A stretch of DNA of 64,000 bases from the NCBI RefSeq assembly GCF_000227685.2, contig NZ_CP007029.1:3692730-3756729 (forward strand), read 5' to 3'. A program made the position numbers and the translations under genes. Under the pieces are notes generated by a model, which was not told the origin of the DNA, did not search any database, and saw nothing but the letters and a program-made list of their open reading frames with translations. Positions 1 through 8,868 of this stretch are shown one piece after another (position 1 is the first letter of the stretch; the number at the start of each line of letters is the position of its first letter). The stretch is from Thioalkalivibrio paradoxus ARh 1. Lineage in GTDB: Bacteria > Pseudomonadota > Gammaproteobacteria > Ectothiorhodospirales > Ectothiorhodospiraceae.

Positions 1-412
1 CGCCGTAGTTGTTGAACATCTCGGCGATGTCGACCAGCGACTCGCCCTTGGCCATACCGGTGCTCTTCGGATCGGTGATCGACATGATCGCGCCACCGAG
101 CCGGTGCCAGGCGCTCTCGAACGACAGCCGCGTGCGCGTGGATGGCTCGTAGAAGGCGCTGATCAGGATCTTGCCCGTCAGCGGCAGGTGCATCAGCGCC
201 GGTGTGGCTTCGTACTGCGCGGCCAGCCGAAACAGCTGGATCAGCGTCGCACGGTCGAACTGCCGGCTGGACACCACATGCCGGGCCGCGAGTTCGAGCA
301 GGGGTTCGGGGTCTTCCGGCAGCGCATCGACCAGAGCCCTCGGCCGCTCGATGCCGGCTGTGCCGTCCTTCGGTTGCAGCGGTCGCTGCAGCTGTTCGTC
401 CAGGTGGGTCAC
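1..412 (-). CDS. Aspartate/ornithine carbamoyltransferase-family protein, N-terminal part (cut by window edge)
   Basis: Only the first 137 residues are in the window; the gene runs off the left end. The carbamoyl-phosphate loop STRTR is at residues 91-95, followed by a LSFES helix and the KGESLVD segment of transcarbamoylases. About 45 residues before the fold begins have no counterpart in compact PyrB proteins. I chose the GTG start because a GAGAGG ribosome site lies just upstream; an in-frame ATG 51 bases further upstream has none. It lies downstream of an isochorismatase-fold amidase and an M20 amidohydrolase on the same strand, so it may work on a ureido compound (carbamoyl transfer to or from phosphate) rather than in pyrimidine synthesis. 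The acceptor cannot be read, because the C-terminal domain is missing. Confidence 0.85.
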   Translation of the reverse strand, partial: MTHLDEQLQRPLQPKDGTAGIERPRALVDALPEDPEPLLELAARHVVSSRQFDRATLIQLFRLAAQYEATPALMHLPLTGKILISAFYEPSTRTRLSFESAWHRLGGAIMSITDPKSTGMAKGESLVDIAEMFNNYG

Positions 413-536
413 GCGGAACCTCTCGTGCTGTCTGGAGGGAAGCGGTCGGGGTACCCGCGGCATTTGGGCCGGAATCGGGCCGCCGGGTCCGCTCGAGTGG
501 CCGGACCGGCCGGCATCGTGCACGCGTCGGCGCTGT

Positions 537-1274
537 TCACGAGGCCTGCCGCGCACGGGTGATTTCTGCGACTGCCTCGGCGGTGGTCATCACCCGCGCG
601 TACCGGTCCCGGATGGTGGTGATGGTCGCCTCCTGCAGTTCCGGCGTCACGGTGGTACAGCCGTCCTCGATCAGCGTCACGTAGAACCCGAGGTCGCAAG
701 CGTCGCGTACCGCGGTCGAGACACACTCGTTGGTATAGACCCCTACCATGAACAGCGAGCTGATGTCGAGATTGCGCAGCAGGTAGTGCAGGTTGGTCGA
801 ATTGAAGACGCCGCTGGCGGTCTTGTTCAGCACGATCTCGTCGCCCACCGGCGCTACCGACTCGACGAACTCGGCCTCCTTCGAGCCGGGCGAGGCATGC
901 AGGTTCAGCCGCTTGTGGCCGGGGCTGCGGTCCCGGCCGTCACGCGTCAGCGACTGGATCCGGGTATGGATCACCTCGAGCTGCCGTGCCCGGAACGCGT
1001 CCTGGAGCTTGCGTACGTTCGGCAGCACCTCGGTCTCGAGCTGGTGGAAGTAGTATTCCTGGGCTGCCAGCGGCACCCCCGAGGCGGCGACATCGGCGAA
1101 CACGCCGTGCCCGCGCGCCGCATCGAGGTACTGCAGGTCGATACACAACAGCGCGACATGGTGGCGCGCAAGCTCCTCGCGCAGCAGGCGGGTCGAGATC
1201 AGGCTGCCGCGGTACTGGTCGCGCAGCGGATCGAGCGCGTCGAAATCGGTGATGCTGGTGATCTTGTCGGTCAT
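537..1274 (-). CDS. Isochorismatase-fold cysteine hydrolase (amidase)
   Basis: 245 residues, full length for the family. The catalytic triad is visible: Asp46 in CIDLQ, Lys151 in LNKTASG and nucleophile Cys184 in TNECVSTAVRDA. Enzymes of this fold hydrolyse amide or carbamoyl bonds (N-carbamoylsarcosine, biuret, ureidoacrylate, nicotinamide) through a cysteine acyl-enzyme. A roughly 35-residue N-terminal extension precedes the fold. It lies 12 bases after the M20 amidohydrolase and 124 bases before the carbamoyltransferase, all on one strand, which suggests a ureide breakdown route. The substrate is not readable from sequence. Cytoplasmic: no signal peptide. Confidence 0.88.
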   Translation of the reverse strand: MTDKITSITDFDALDPLRDQYRGSLISTRLLREELARHHVALLCIDLQYLDAARGHGVFADVAASGVPLAAQEYYFHQLETEVLPNVRKLQDAFRARQLEVIHTRIQSLTRDGRDRSPGHKRLNLHASPGSKEAEFVESVAPVGDEIVLNKTASGVFNSTNLHYLLRNLDISSLFMVGVYTNECVSTAVRDACDLGFYVTLIEDGCTTVTPELQEATITTIRDRYARVMTTAEAVAEITRARQAS

Positions 1275-1286
1275 CGGATCCTCCCG

Positions 1287-2528
1287 TCAGTCGCGGGCCG
1301 CGAGCGCCAGCACGCTGCTCAGCATCAGGTTTGCGCCCGCCTCGATGTCTTCCCAGTTCGTCCACTCGCCCGCGGAATGGCTGCGGCCCTCGATGCTGGG
1401 CACGAAGATCATGCCAGTGCGCGCCACCGAACTCATGCTCTGGGTATCGTGCGCCGCGCCGCTGGGCATGCGCAGGTAGGCCTGCCCCATCGCCTCGGCC
1501 TCACGGGCGATCAGTTCGACCAGGCCCGGATCGCATTTCGCCGGCGGAATCTCGGACAGCACATCGAACTCGAACATCAGGTCGCGGCGCCGCGCAATAC
1601 TGGACAGCGTGCGCCGGCAGGCATCCGACAGCGCCTTCAGCACCCGGTCGTCGGTGTCGCGAACCTCCAGCGAGAAGGTCGCGAGACCGGGAATCGTGTT
1701 CGCGGCACCCGGCTTCAATTCCACCCGACCGATGGTAGCGCGGCTGTTCGGGCCGCCGTGCTCCTCCAGGATGCGGTTGATCTCGCCGCCGAACTCGGCC
1801 AGCCCCTGGAACGCGTCGATGCGCATGTCCATGGGCGTGGTACCGGCATGGTTGGCCTGACCCTTCAGCCGCACCTCCCACTTGAACAGCCCGGTGATCG
1901 CTTCGACCACGCCGATGCCGATCCGCCGCCGGTCGAGCACCGGCCCCTGCTCGATATGCAGTTCGAGGAACGCATGGATGCTGTTCGGGTCGCGGCGGGC
2001 GTCCAGCGCGTCGTTCGCGTCCAGGCCCCAGCTGGCCATCGCATCCACCAGCGTGATCCCCTCGAGATCCCGGGCGCCGTGGATCCGTTCCGGCGTCAGC
2101 TGCCCGGCCATCGCCTGGGATCCGAACAGCCCCCCGAAGCGCCCCTCCTCGTCGCTGAAGTCGATGACCTCCAGCGGGAAACGCAGCGCAATGGCGCGTT
2201 CCTTCACGGTACGCAGAACCTCGAGCCCGACCAATACCCCGAGGGCGCCGTCCAGCGGCCCACCGCCAGGCACGGTATCGAGATGGGATCCCATCACTAC
2301 CGCCGGACGCTTGCCATCGAAATCCAGGCGTCCATGAAGGTTTGCGGCACCGTCCTGGTGGATCTCGATGCCGGCCACCGCGAGGCGTTGCCGGAACCAG
2401 TCCCGCCCCTGCCGATCGCACTCGGTGAACGCACGGCGATTGAGACCGAATTCCGTGTCGCGACCGACCTGCGCGAGGTCCATCACGTCCTGGCGCAGGC
2501 GCTCCATGTTCACTCGTGTTTCGGACAT
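1287..2528 (-). CDS. M20-family Zn-dependent amidohydrolase (N-carbamoyl-amino-acid hydrolase / allantoate amidohydrolase type)
   Basis: 413 residues, the usual length for the hydantoinase/carbamoylase family. Metal and catalytic motifs occur in order: GSHLDTV (His and Asp ligands), DFSDEEG (catalytic and metal Glu), LHIEQGP, the dimerisation-domain NHAGTTPMD and the C-terminal GAAHDTQ His ligand. Family members release CO2 and ammonia from an N-carbamoyl amino acid or from allantoate using two Zn or Mn ions. Sequence alone does not separate the two specificities. The gene is first of the leftward trio and is followed 12 bases later by the cysteine hydrolase. A MarR gene upstream on the same strand (stop 52 bases before this start) is a likely local regulator. 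Confidence 0.9.
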   Translation of the reverse strand: MSETRVNMERLRQDVMDLAQVGRDTEFGLNRRAFTECDRQGRDWFRQRLAVAGIEIHQDGAANLHGRLDFDGKRPAVVMGSHLDTVPGGGPLDGALGVLVGLEVLRTVKERAIALRFPLEVIDFSDEEGRFGGLFGSQAMAGQLTPERIHGARDLEGITLVDAMASWGLDANDALDARRDPNSIHAFLELHIEQGPVLDRRRIGIGVVEAITGLFKWEVRLKGQANHAGTTPMDMRIDAFQGLAEFGGEINRILEEHGGPNSRATIGRVELKPGAANTIPGLATFSLEVRDTDDRVLKALSDACRRTLSSIARRRDLMFEFDVLSEIPPAKCDPGLVELIAREAEAMGQAYLRMPSGAAHDTQSMSSVARTGMIFVPSIEGRSHSAGEWTNWEDIEAGANLMLSSVLALAARD

Positions 2529-2580
2529 CGTGATTCCCGTTTACGGATTTCGGAGTCGGTAGCGTACCGCGGGCCGCAGG

Positions 2581-3090
2581 TCATCCACCGCCATCAAAGG
2601 GTTGCAGGCCGGCCATCGGCTCAGCGGACGCCATATGCCCCACCAGCGCGTGCAGCGACACATTGAGTGCCGCCAGCTCTGCCGGGTCGAGCGCATGCAG
2701 CGCCCGGTTCAGCTCGCCCTGGGGCGCAGCGGGCGCTCGCTCGAGCAGCGCGTCTCCGGCCGGGGTCACGAACACCCGCACGATACGCTGATCCCGCTGG
2801 CGCCGCATGCGCTCGATCAGCCCCGCCTGCTCCAGCTTGTCCAACAGGTTCGATGTGGTCGACGGGTGCACCGAAAGACGCCGCGACAGGTCGCCGACAT
2901 TCAGTCCGGGGCTGCCTCGTACCTCCCACAACGCCCACAGCTGCGCCGCACTGATGCCACAGGAACGCTGCACGCTGCGCGAATGGCCCTGCAGTGCACG
3001 GATGATCACCCGAAGCTGGCGGATGACCGAATGCACGGTTTCGGTCCGGTCGCCGTCGGGCGACGGGGATGCACCATCAGGCGCGGACAT
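2581..3090 (-). CDS. MarR-family transcriptional regulator
   Basis: 169 residues from the chosen ATG. The winged-helix region (GDLSRRLSVHPSTTSNLLDK, then RDQRIVRVFVTPAG in the wing) is clear, with flanking dimerisation helices. The open frame continues upstream, but that extension is arginine- and proline-rich with no family similarity, so the internal ATG is preferred. It lies immediately upstream of the ureide gene trio on the same strand, so either co-transcription or local repression of the trio and the divergent porin is plausible. The ligand is unknown; MarR proteins generally sense phenolic or other small aromatic or oxidant signals. Confidence 0.85.
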   Translation of the reverse strand: MSAPDGASPSPDGDRTETVHSVIRQLRVIIRALQGHSRSVQRSCGISAAQLWALWEVRGSPGLNVGDLSRRLSVHPSTTSNLLDKLEQAGLIERMRRQRDQRIVRVFVTPAGDALLERAPAAPQGELNRALHALDPAELAALNVSLHALVGHMASAEPMAGLQPFDGGG

Positions 3091-3620
3091 CAGAGTCGCG
3101 GCTCCGAGTCGGCCGCCGTGGGCCTGCGACAGGCAGGACTCCCATGGTATCGATGACCAGCAGCGGCGATGGCTGTGCCGGGGATCCAAAGGTACATGGC
3201 AGGGGCTCGGTTTCCTGAATGCTGGAATGGCGGCTGTCCCGGGCCTTCGCCGGGAAGAGTCTTCTGCACCTGACGACCGATGTTGCTGCCGGGAGTTCGG
3301 GGCGGCGCCAGGATCCGCGCCGTTCCAGAGCGGGCACCCAACGATTATCGATTGATGAACCAGGAGACGAGCTGTCATTTTTGTGCAAAACTATTTGCCG
3401 TGCAACCCCGCGACCGTGCCCTTGGCCACGGACCGCTGGTGCATCGGTTGGATGCTCCGCCTCCAGGCCCGGCCGGGAGCCTGTCGCAAGGCACGCGCGA
3501 TGCCCCTGGTGCCGGGAAACGCAATGCCCGCGGATCGCGCGCGACGCGCGTACGCGTGTTGGACGCGCCGTCTGCGCAAACCAAGACGGTGCCCGGAACC
3601 GCAAGAGAAGGGAGAACCGA
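3091..3620. promoter_or_regulatory. 530-base divergent intergenic region between marR-type gene and porin
   Basis: No credible reading frame on either strand. Most of it is GC-rich, but about 3341-3410 is a distinct AT-rich island with several A and T runs, and it includes a GATAAT-like -10 on the minus strand at 3344-3349. Promoters for both divergent genes and MarR operators are expected here, but no confident paired -35/-10 could be assigned. Confidence 0.35.
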
Positions 3621-4685
3621 ATGAACAAGAAGATCCTCGCGGCGCTGGCCGCCGCTTCGCTGTTTCCCCCGGGCCTGGCCGCTGCCGACGACGGTGCGGG
3701 CGGTCTGAACATCCATTTCTACGGCTCGCTGCGAATCCACGGCGAGCACGTGCGCCCCGACAACCGGGACGAGGCGGCCGGCGGTCTGGGCTCCTACACC
3801 GCGCTGCGCGACGCCTATTCACGGTTGGGGGTCGCCGCAGACTGGGCGCCCAACCCGGCGGTAGAGTTCTTCGGGCAACTGGAGCTGCCGATCGATACCG
3901 CCAATCTGAAGGTCCAGGACCCGTACGATCAGGGCGGCTTCGGACGCGACGACGAGGAAAACGTGCGGGTCGCACTGATCGGCGTGCGCGGCGACTTCGG
4001 CACCCTGCAATTCGGCCAGCAGTGGATGCCGTACTACAACGCGATCTCGTACCCGGTCGACATGTTCAGCACGTATTACAGCGGGTTCGCGACCTATGCG
4101 GTCTTTCGGGTACGCGACACCGTGGCGTATTACAGCCCGGATTTCCACGGCTTGTCGTTTGCGGCCTCGTATTCGGACAAGCGCGGAAACGTGAAGTCGA
4201 CCTCGCGCATCGACGACAGCCGCACGCAGCTGACCGCAACGTACGCGTTTGGAGACACCACCGTGTCGGCCGGGGTCGACGACCGGGGCAGCCCGGTCGG
4301 CGATCGGGACCGGATCTGGGGCCTGTCCGCGTCGCATCAGCTGGGGGACATTTACCTGGCAGCCAAGTACGAGCGCTTCGATTCCGACAACGACAGCCCC
4401 GGGGCCTTCAATCGCGACGGCAACGAAGCCTTCAACGTCTTCGCCAGCTACACGCTCGACCAGAACACCTTCAAGATCATGCTTGCCGACGTCGAGAACT
4501 ACGGTGATACCGTCGTCCATCTGGGCGTCGACCATCGTGTCAACGACGACCTGACGCTGTTCGCCGAGTATTACTACGAGGAAAGCACCGCGGCGATCAC
4601 CACCAAGCGCGGCGGCCTCGGCGATTTTCCGGCCGGCGCGAACGGTGGACAGGTGCTCGCGGCAGGACTTCGCTACAACTTCTGA
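3621..4685 (+). CDS. Outer-membrane general porin (Gram-negative 16-strand type)
   Basis: 354 residues. A Sec signal peptide ends near LAAADD (about residue 23). The mature part has alternating amphipathic strands, the HFYGSLRI opening strand typical of proteobacterial porins, acidic loops and a C-terminal phenylalanine (LRYNF) needed for BAM-dependent outer-membrane insertion. Start ATG follows an AAGGGAG ribosome site. Solute preference cannot be told, although many acidic loop residues (Asp/Glu-rich, for example DNDS and DRDR) fit a halophile. A BCCT osmolyte transporter follows on the same strand 131 bases later, giving an outer- plus inner-membrane uptake pair, possibly linked to the ureide genes on the other side. 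Confidence 0.9.
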   Translation: MNKKILAALAAASLFPPGLAAADDGAGGLNIHFYGSLRIHGEHVRPDNRDEAAGGLGSYTALRDAYSRLGVAADWAPNPAVEFFGQLELPIDTANLKVQDPYDQGGFGRDDEENVRVALIGVRGDFGTLQFGQQWMPYYNAISYPVDMFSTYYSGFATYAVFRVRDTVAYYSPDFHGLSFAASYSDKRGNVKSTSRIDDSRTQLTATYAFGDTTVSAGVDDRGSPVGDRDRIWGLSASHQLGDIYLAAKYERFDSDNDSPGAFNRDGNEAFNVFASYTLDQNTFKIMLADVENYGDTVVHLGVDHRVNDDLTLFAEYYYEESTAAITTKRGGLGDFPAGANGGQVLAAGLRYNF

Positions 4686-4714
4686 AACGCCGGCGCCCCG
4701 GTACCCGGTGCTCA

Positions 4715-4733
4715 GGCCCCGCTCGCCGGGGCC
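4715..4733 (+). terminator. Possible weak terminator/attenuator hairpin after porin
   Basis: A 6-bp perfect stem (GGCCCC / GGGGCC) with a 7-base loop lies 30 bases after the porin stop. It has no T-run, so it may only partly reduce read-through into the transporter. Confidence 0.25.
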
Positions 4734-4816
4734 GCTAGCCGACGCCGGGGCGTGCGCAGCCACAGCGCGCGGTGACTTCCGGCGCCCCGTGGAACCCAAA
4801 CAAGGGAGGATTCCCG

Positions 4817-6442
4817 GTGAACGACGAGAAAGACGAAGCGATCGAAACCAAGGTTGAGGAGATCGCGCAGCGCTACGAGACCGACTACGAGATCGGTCAG
4901 CAGAACATCAACCCGCTGGGCCTGGACCTGCACAATCCGGTGTTCGTGGTCAGCTCGCTGCTGATCCTGCTGTTCGTGGTGGGATCGCTGGTCTTCCCCG
5001 AACAGGCCAATGACGCCCTCGGCGCGACCCGCGTCTGGATCGGCGAAACCTTCGACTGGCTGTTCCTGTCGGCCGGCAATCTGTTCGTGCTGTTCTGCCT
5101 GGCGCTGATCCTGCTCCCGGTGGGCAGCATCCGCATCGGCGGCGTCGACGCCACCCCGGACTACTCGGTGCTGTCATGGTTCGCGATGCTGTTCGCCGCC
5201 GGCATGGGCATCGGGCTGATGTTCTGGAGCGTTGCAGAACCCGTTGCGTATTTCACCGAATGGTATGGCACGCCGCTGAACATCGAGGGGGGCACCGAGG
5301 AGGCGAAAGCGGCGGCCCTCGGCGCGACGATGTACCACTGGGGCCTGCATCCCTGGGCGATCTATGCGGTCGTCGGACTGTCCCTGGCGTTTTTCGCGTA
5401 CAACAAGGGCCTGCCGCTGACGATCCGCTCGACGTTTTACCCGCTGCTGGGCGACCGCGTCTGGGGGCCGCTCGGTCACGTGATCGACACGCTTGCGGTA
5501 CTGGCGACGATGTTCGGGCTGGCGACCTCGCTGGGACTCGGCGCCCAGCAGGCGGCGGGAGGACTCGAGTTCCTGTTCGGCATCGACGGCGGACTGAACA
5601 CCCAGATCGCAATCATCGTGGTGGTCACGGTGATCGCACTGATCTCGGTAATCCGGGGGATCGACGGCGGCGTGAAAGTGCTGAGCAACTTCAACCTCGG
5701 CATGGCTCTGCTGCTGCTGATCTTCGTGATGATCGCCGGGGCGTTCGTCGCGTTCCTGGCGAACGTCGGCACGACCGTTTCCGCCTATGCGCAGTACATG
5801 CTGCCGCTCAGCAATCCCGTGGGCCGCGAGGACGATACGTTCTATCACGGCTGGACCATCTTCTTCTGGGCCTGGTGGATCTCCTGGTCGCCGTTCGTCG
5901 GGATGTTCATTGCCCGGATCTCCCGCGGCCGCACGGTACGCCAGTTCGTGACCGCGGTACTGCTGGTCCCGACGGTGGTCACCATCATCTGGATGAGCGC
6001 ATTCGGGGGCAGCGGGATCGATCAGGCCTGGGCCGGAATCGGCGCGCTGGCCGGGGGAATCAGCGATTCGTCGCTGGCGCTGTTCCAGATGCTCGACAAC
6101 CTGCCGTTCGCCGCGATCACCTCGTTCCTCGCGGTCGTGCTGGTGCTGATCTTCTTCATCACCTCGTCCGACTCCGGCTCGCTGGTGATCGACAGCATCA
6201 CCTCCGGGGGCAAGACCGACTCACCGCAGTCGCAGCGGATCTTCTGGGCGACCATCGAAGGTCTGGTGGCCGGCGTGCTGCTGGCGGTGGGCGGCGTCGC
6301 CGCGCTACAGGCGCTGCAGGCCGGAGCGGTCAGCACCGGTCTGCCGTTCGTGGTGGTTCTGCTGCTGATGTGCGTCAGCCTGGCGATCGGACTGCACCAT
6401 GAGCGGATCCTGTTGAAGTTCGCGCCCGACAAGGCGGCCTGA
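4817..6442 (+). CDS. BCCT-family betaine/choline/carnitine transporter
   Basis: 541 residues with 12 predicted membrane helices and a charged cytoplasmic N-terminus. Family signatures are present: GMGIGLMFWSVAEP (glycine-rich helix 3 substrate region), MYHWGLHPWAIY, and the tryptophan box WTIFFWAWWISWSPF in helix 8 that cages the trimethylammonium group. BCCT carriers take up glycine betaine, choline or similar osmolytes by Na+ or H+ symport at the inner membrane. The GTG start is chosen because GGAGGA sits 6 bases upstream; an in-frame ATG 45 bases earlier lacks a site. It fits an osmolyte-accumulating halophile. Exact substrate is not resolvable. Confidence 0.93.
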   Translation: MNDEKDEAIETKVEEIAQRYETDYEIGQQNINPLGLDLHNPVFVVSSLLILLFVVGSLVFPEQANDALGATRVWIGETFDWLFLSAGNLFVLFCLALILLPVGSIRIGGVDATPDYSVLSWFAMLFAAGMGIGLMFWSVAEPVAYFTEWYGTPLNIEGGTEEAKAAALGATMYHWGLHPWAIYAVVGLSLAFFAYNKGLPLTIRSTFYPLLGDRVWGPLGHVIDTLAVLATMFGLATSLGLGAQQAAGGLEFLFGIDGGLNTQIAIIVVVTVIALISVIRGIDGGVKVLSNFNLGMALLLLIFVMIAGAFVAFLANVGTTVSAYAQYMLPLSNPVGREDDTFYHGWTIFFWAWWISWSPFVGMFIARISRGRTVRQFVTAVLLVPTVVTIIWMSAFGGSGIDQAWAGIGALAGGISDSSLALFQMLDNLPFAAITSFLAVVLVLIFFITSSDSGSLVIDSITSGGKTDSPQSQRIFWATIEGLVAGVLLAVGGVAALQALQAGAVSTGLPFVVVLLLMCVSLAIGLHHERILLKFAPDKAA

Positions 6443-6532
6443 ACCGACACTGGAGCGGGCCCGAAGGGGCTCGGACCGCCCTGCAGGTCGTCTGCGGCGG
6501 CGGTCGGGCCGACTGAGGCCGCATTCGGGCGG

Positions 6533-6554
6533 CGAAACCCCGGCCCCGGTTTCG
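6533..6554 (+). terminator. Hairpin downstream of BCCT gene
   Basis: CGAAACC / GGTTTCG forms a perfect 7-bp stem around an 8-base C-rich loop. No U-run follows, so its role as a terminator is uncertain. Confidence 0.3.
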
Positions 6555-6643
6555 GTCGGGCCTTGCCGGTCGACGCAGCGCCAGCTACCCTTCGCCCCGG
6601 GGTCCCGGCAGTGGGCCGGCCAGCGAATGGGGAGAAGCGAGAA

Positions 6644-7321
6644 GTGGCGAAAGGGCTGGGAGCGAGACTGCAAGCGGCAGCAGAGCGGGTGCTGCAGGGA
6701 GACGCGCCGCCGGATCCCTCCCGCTACGGCGACCCGGTGGCGGAACAGACCGACTGGACCCCGATCGGCGGCAACAGTGCGAACTTCCGCACCCACCGGC
6801 TGCGCGAGGTCGAGCAGGGCAGGCTGGAGTTCCGCACCACCCTGGGGGCCAAGCTCTTCTGGATGATCTTCGCGGCGATCGGGCTGGGGCTGCTCGCAGT
6901 CTTCTACGGCAATGGCCTTCAGGCGGAAGGCTTCGAATGGAACCCGGACATGCTGGGCGTCACCGCGTTCGGGCTGGTATTCGCGGCGGTCGGGTTCGGC
7001 GGCCTGTACTTCTCGTCGGCGCCGATCGTGTTCGACCTGCGCCGCGGCCTGTTCTGGAAAGGCCGCAAGGCACCGGGGCGAGTCGCCGACCGGCGCCGGA
7101 TCAAGCACTTCGCGGAACTGAACGATGTCCATGCACTGCAATTGCTCCGTACCTGGAGCACCGGGAAGAACCGCCGCCGGGTCTATGAACTGAACCTCGT
7201 GCTGAAGGATGCCGAGCGGTTGCCGGTGCTGCGGCACGGTGGCAGTCTCGCGGGCCTGCGCGCCGAGGCAGAACAGATCGCCCGGCTGCTCGACTGCCCG
7301 CTGTGGGACGCGACCCGCTGA
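6644..7321 (+). CDS. Hypothetical two-helix membrane protein
   Basis: 225 residues from a GTG preceded by GGAGAAG. Two hydrophobic segments lie at roughly residues 70-90 and 105-125, separated by a short extracytoplasmic loop. The remainder is soluble: about 65 residues before and about 100 residues after, rich in Arg and Leu (RRRIKHFAELNDVHAL, then YELNLVLKDAERLPV). The layout resembles proteins that carry a membrane hairpin followed by a PH-like beta domain, but no named family was recognised. An ATG 81 bases upstream is in frame but lacks a ribosome site. It is followed 7 bases later by the convergent end of the AmpG-like gene. Function unknown. Confidence 0.7.
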   Translation: MAKGLGARLQAAAERVLQGDAPPDPSRYGDPVAEQTDWTPIGGNSANFRTHRLREVEQGRLEFRTTLGAKLFWMIFAAIGLGLLAVFYGNGLQAEGFEWNPDMLGVTAFGLVFAAVGFGGLYFSSAPIVFDLRRGLFWKGRKAPGRVADRRRIKHFAELNDVHALQLLRTWSTGKNRRRVYELNLVLKDAERLPVLRHGGSLAGLRAEAEQIARLLDCPLWDATR

Positions 7322-7328
7322 CGCGCAC

Positions 7329-8720
7329 TCAAACCGGGGAGTCGCGGCCGGGCCGGCGGATCCGGTCGGGGTGGGCGAGGCGCCCCAGCAATACTGCGAG
7401 CAGGATCGCCGGCAAGCCGATCACCGCCGACGAGATGAAGAACCAGAACCAGCCGATGTGTTCTGCCAGCAGCCCGGTAAACCCGCCGAGGAATTGTCCC
7501 GGCAGCGTCATGATCGAACTGAACAGCGCGTACTGCGTGGCCGTGTAGGCAGTGTTGGTCAGGCTCGACAGGTAGGCGATGAACACCGAGATCGCGAGCC
7601 CGCCGCTGATGTTGTCGGCCATGATCGCGAGCACCAGGCCGTAGGTCTGCGGACCCAGCGTCGCCAGCCAGGAGAAGGTCAGATTGGTCAACGGCGCCAG
7701 GATCGCGGTCGCGATCAGCATGCGCAGGATTCCGAACCGCATCACCAGCAGCCCGCCGACCGCGGCCCCGGTCAGCGTCATCGCCAGCCCGAAGGCCGCC
7801 GCGACATTCGCGATCTCGGTCTTGCTGAAACCGAGATCGAGATAGAACGGGTTGGCCATCACGCCCATGAAGATGTCGCTGATGCGGAAGGTCGCGATGA
7901 ACAGCAAAATCACGATCGCCACCAGCCCGAAGCGCTGCCAGAAATCCGCGAACGGCCCGACGACCGCGCCGAGGAACCAGGCGGTCAGGTCTCGGCGCCA
8001 GCCACGGTGCGCGGTTCGGTCCAGGTAGTCGACCACGCGCTGCTCGAGGCGCCGGGTCTGGCGGTCGACCTCGACCTCGGGTTCGCGGATGATCAGCGTG
8101 GTCACGATGCCCACGGCCATCAGCGCCGCCATCGTGCCGTAGGCCAGGCTCCAGTCGCCCGCAGCCGCGAGGTGCAGCGCGCCGGCACCTGCCGCGAGCA
8201 GCGCCACCCGATAGCCGAACACGTAGGTCGCGGCCATCGCGCCCTGGCGGTCGCGGCTGACCGCCTCGATTCGATAGGCGTCGATCGCGATGTCCTGGGT
8301 CGCGGAACCGAACGCGGCCAGGATCGCCCAGACCGCGACCAGCCACAGATGTTCGCGCGGATCGGTGAACGCGATCCCGGCCAGCGCCAGCGCGATCACC
8401 CCCTGCGCGAACAGCATCCAGGCGCGGCGCCGGCCGAACCACCGGGTCAACAGCGGCAGCGCCATGCGGTCCACGACCGGAGCCCAGAACACCTTGATGC
8501 TGTGGGCCATGCCAACCCAGCTCAGGAAACCGATCGCGGCCAGTTCGACCCCGAGATCGCGCAGCCAGGCGGTGAACGTGCCACCGACCAGCAGCAGCGG
8601 CAAGCCCGCCGAGAAGCCGAGGAACAGCATCCCGATCACCCGCGGGTGGCCGTACACGGCGAACGCCGCACCCCAGCCGCGCCGGCCGGGGGCGCTGGTG
8701 GGCTCGGTCGTCTCAGTCAT
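7329..8720 (-). CDS. AmpG-family MFS permease (muropeptide-type)
   Basis: 463 residues with about 12 membrane helices. Hallmarks of the AmpG branch are GFSAGLPLLLVGGTFTAWL in helix 1 and SATQDIAIDAYRIE in helix 4-5. AmpG imports GlcNAc-anhydroMurNAc muropeptides for cell-wall recycling; several bacterial paralogues have other or unknown cargo, so the substrate is inferred. The gene is transcribed alone; its ATG lies about 150 bases from the end of the next leftward gene. No beta-lactamase regulator is nearby. Confidence 0.85.
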   Translation of the reverse strand: MTETTEPTSAPGRRGWGAAFAVYGHPRVIGMLFLGFSAGLPLLLVGGTFTAWLRDLGVELAAIGFLSWVGMAHSIKVFWAPVVDRMALPLLTRWFGRRRAWMLFAQGVIALALAGIAFTDPREHLWLVAVWAILAAFGSATQDIAIDAYRIEAVSRDRQGAMAATYVFGYRVALLAAGAGALHLAAAGDWSLAYGTMAALMAVGIVTTLIIREPEVEVDRQTRRLEQRVVDYLDRTAHRGWRRDLTAWFLGAVVGPFADFWQRFGLVAIVILLFIATFRISDIFMGVMANPFYLDLGFSKTEIANVAAAFGLAMTLTGAAVGGLLVMRFGILRMLIATAILAPLTNLTFSWLATLGPQTYGLVLAIMADNISGGLAISVFIAYLSSLTNTAYTATQYALFSSIMTLPGQFLGGFTGLLAEHIGWFWFFISSAVIGLPAILLAVLLGRLAHPDRIRRPGRDSPV

Positions 8721-8868
8721 CGCAAAGATTCAGCAGGATACGCGCATCGGAGTCGGCGGCCGGGCCGGTGCACCCGCACCCCGGGCGCATGCAGTGACGC
8801 CAACCCCGCGACGACGGGTCCGGTCAGCCGCGAGACCGGCCGGATTCCGATTCAGGAGACGCGCGGCG

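Noticed and set aside
171..2666. 831-residue open frame on the plus strand
   Set aside because: Antisense to three clear leftward genes; composition is the Arg/Gln/Pro/Ala bias of a shadow frame in GC-rich DNA.
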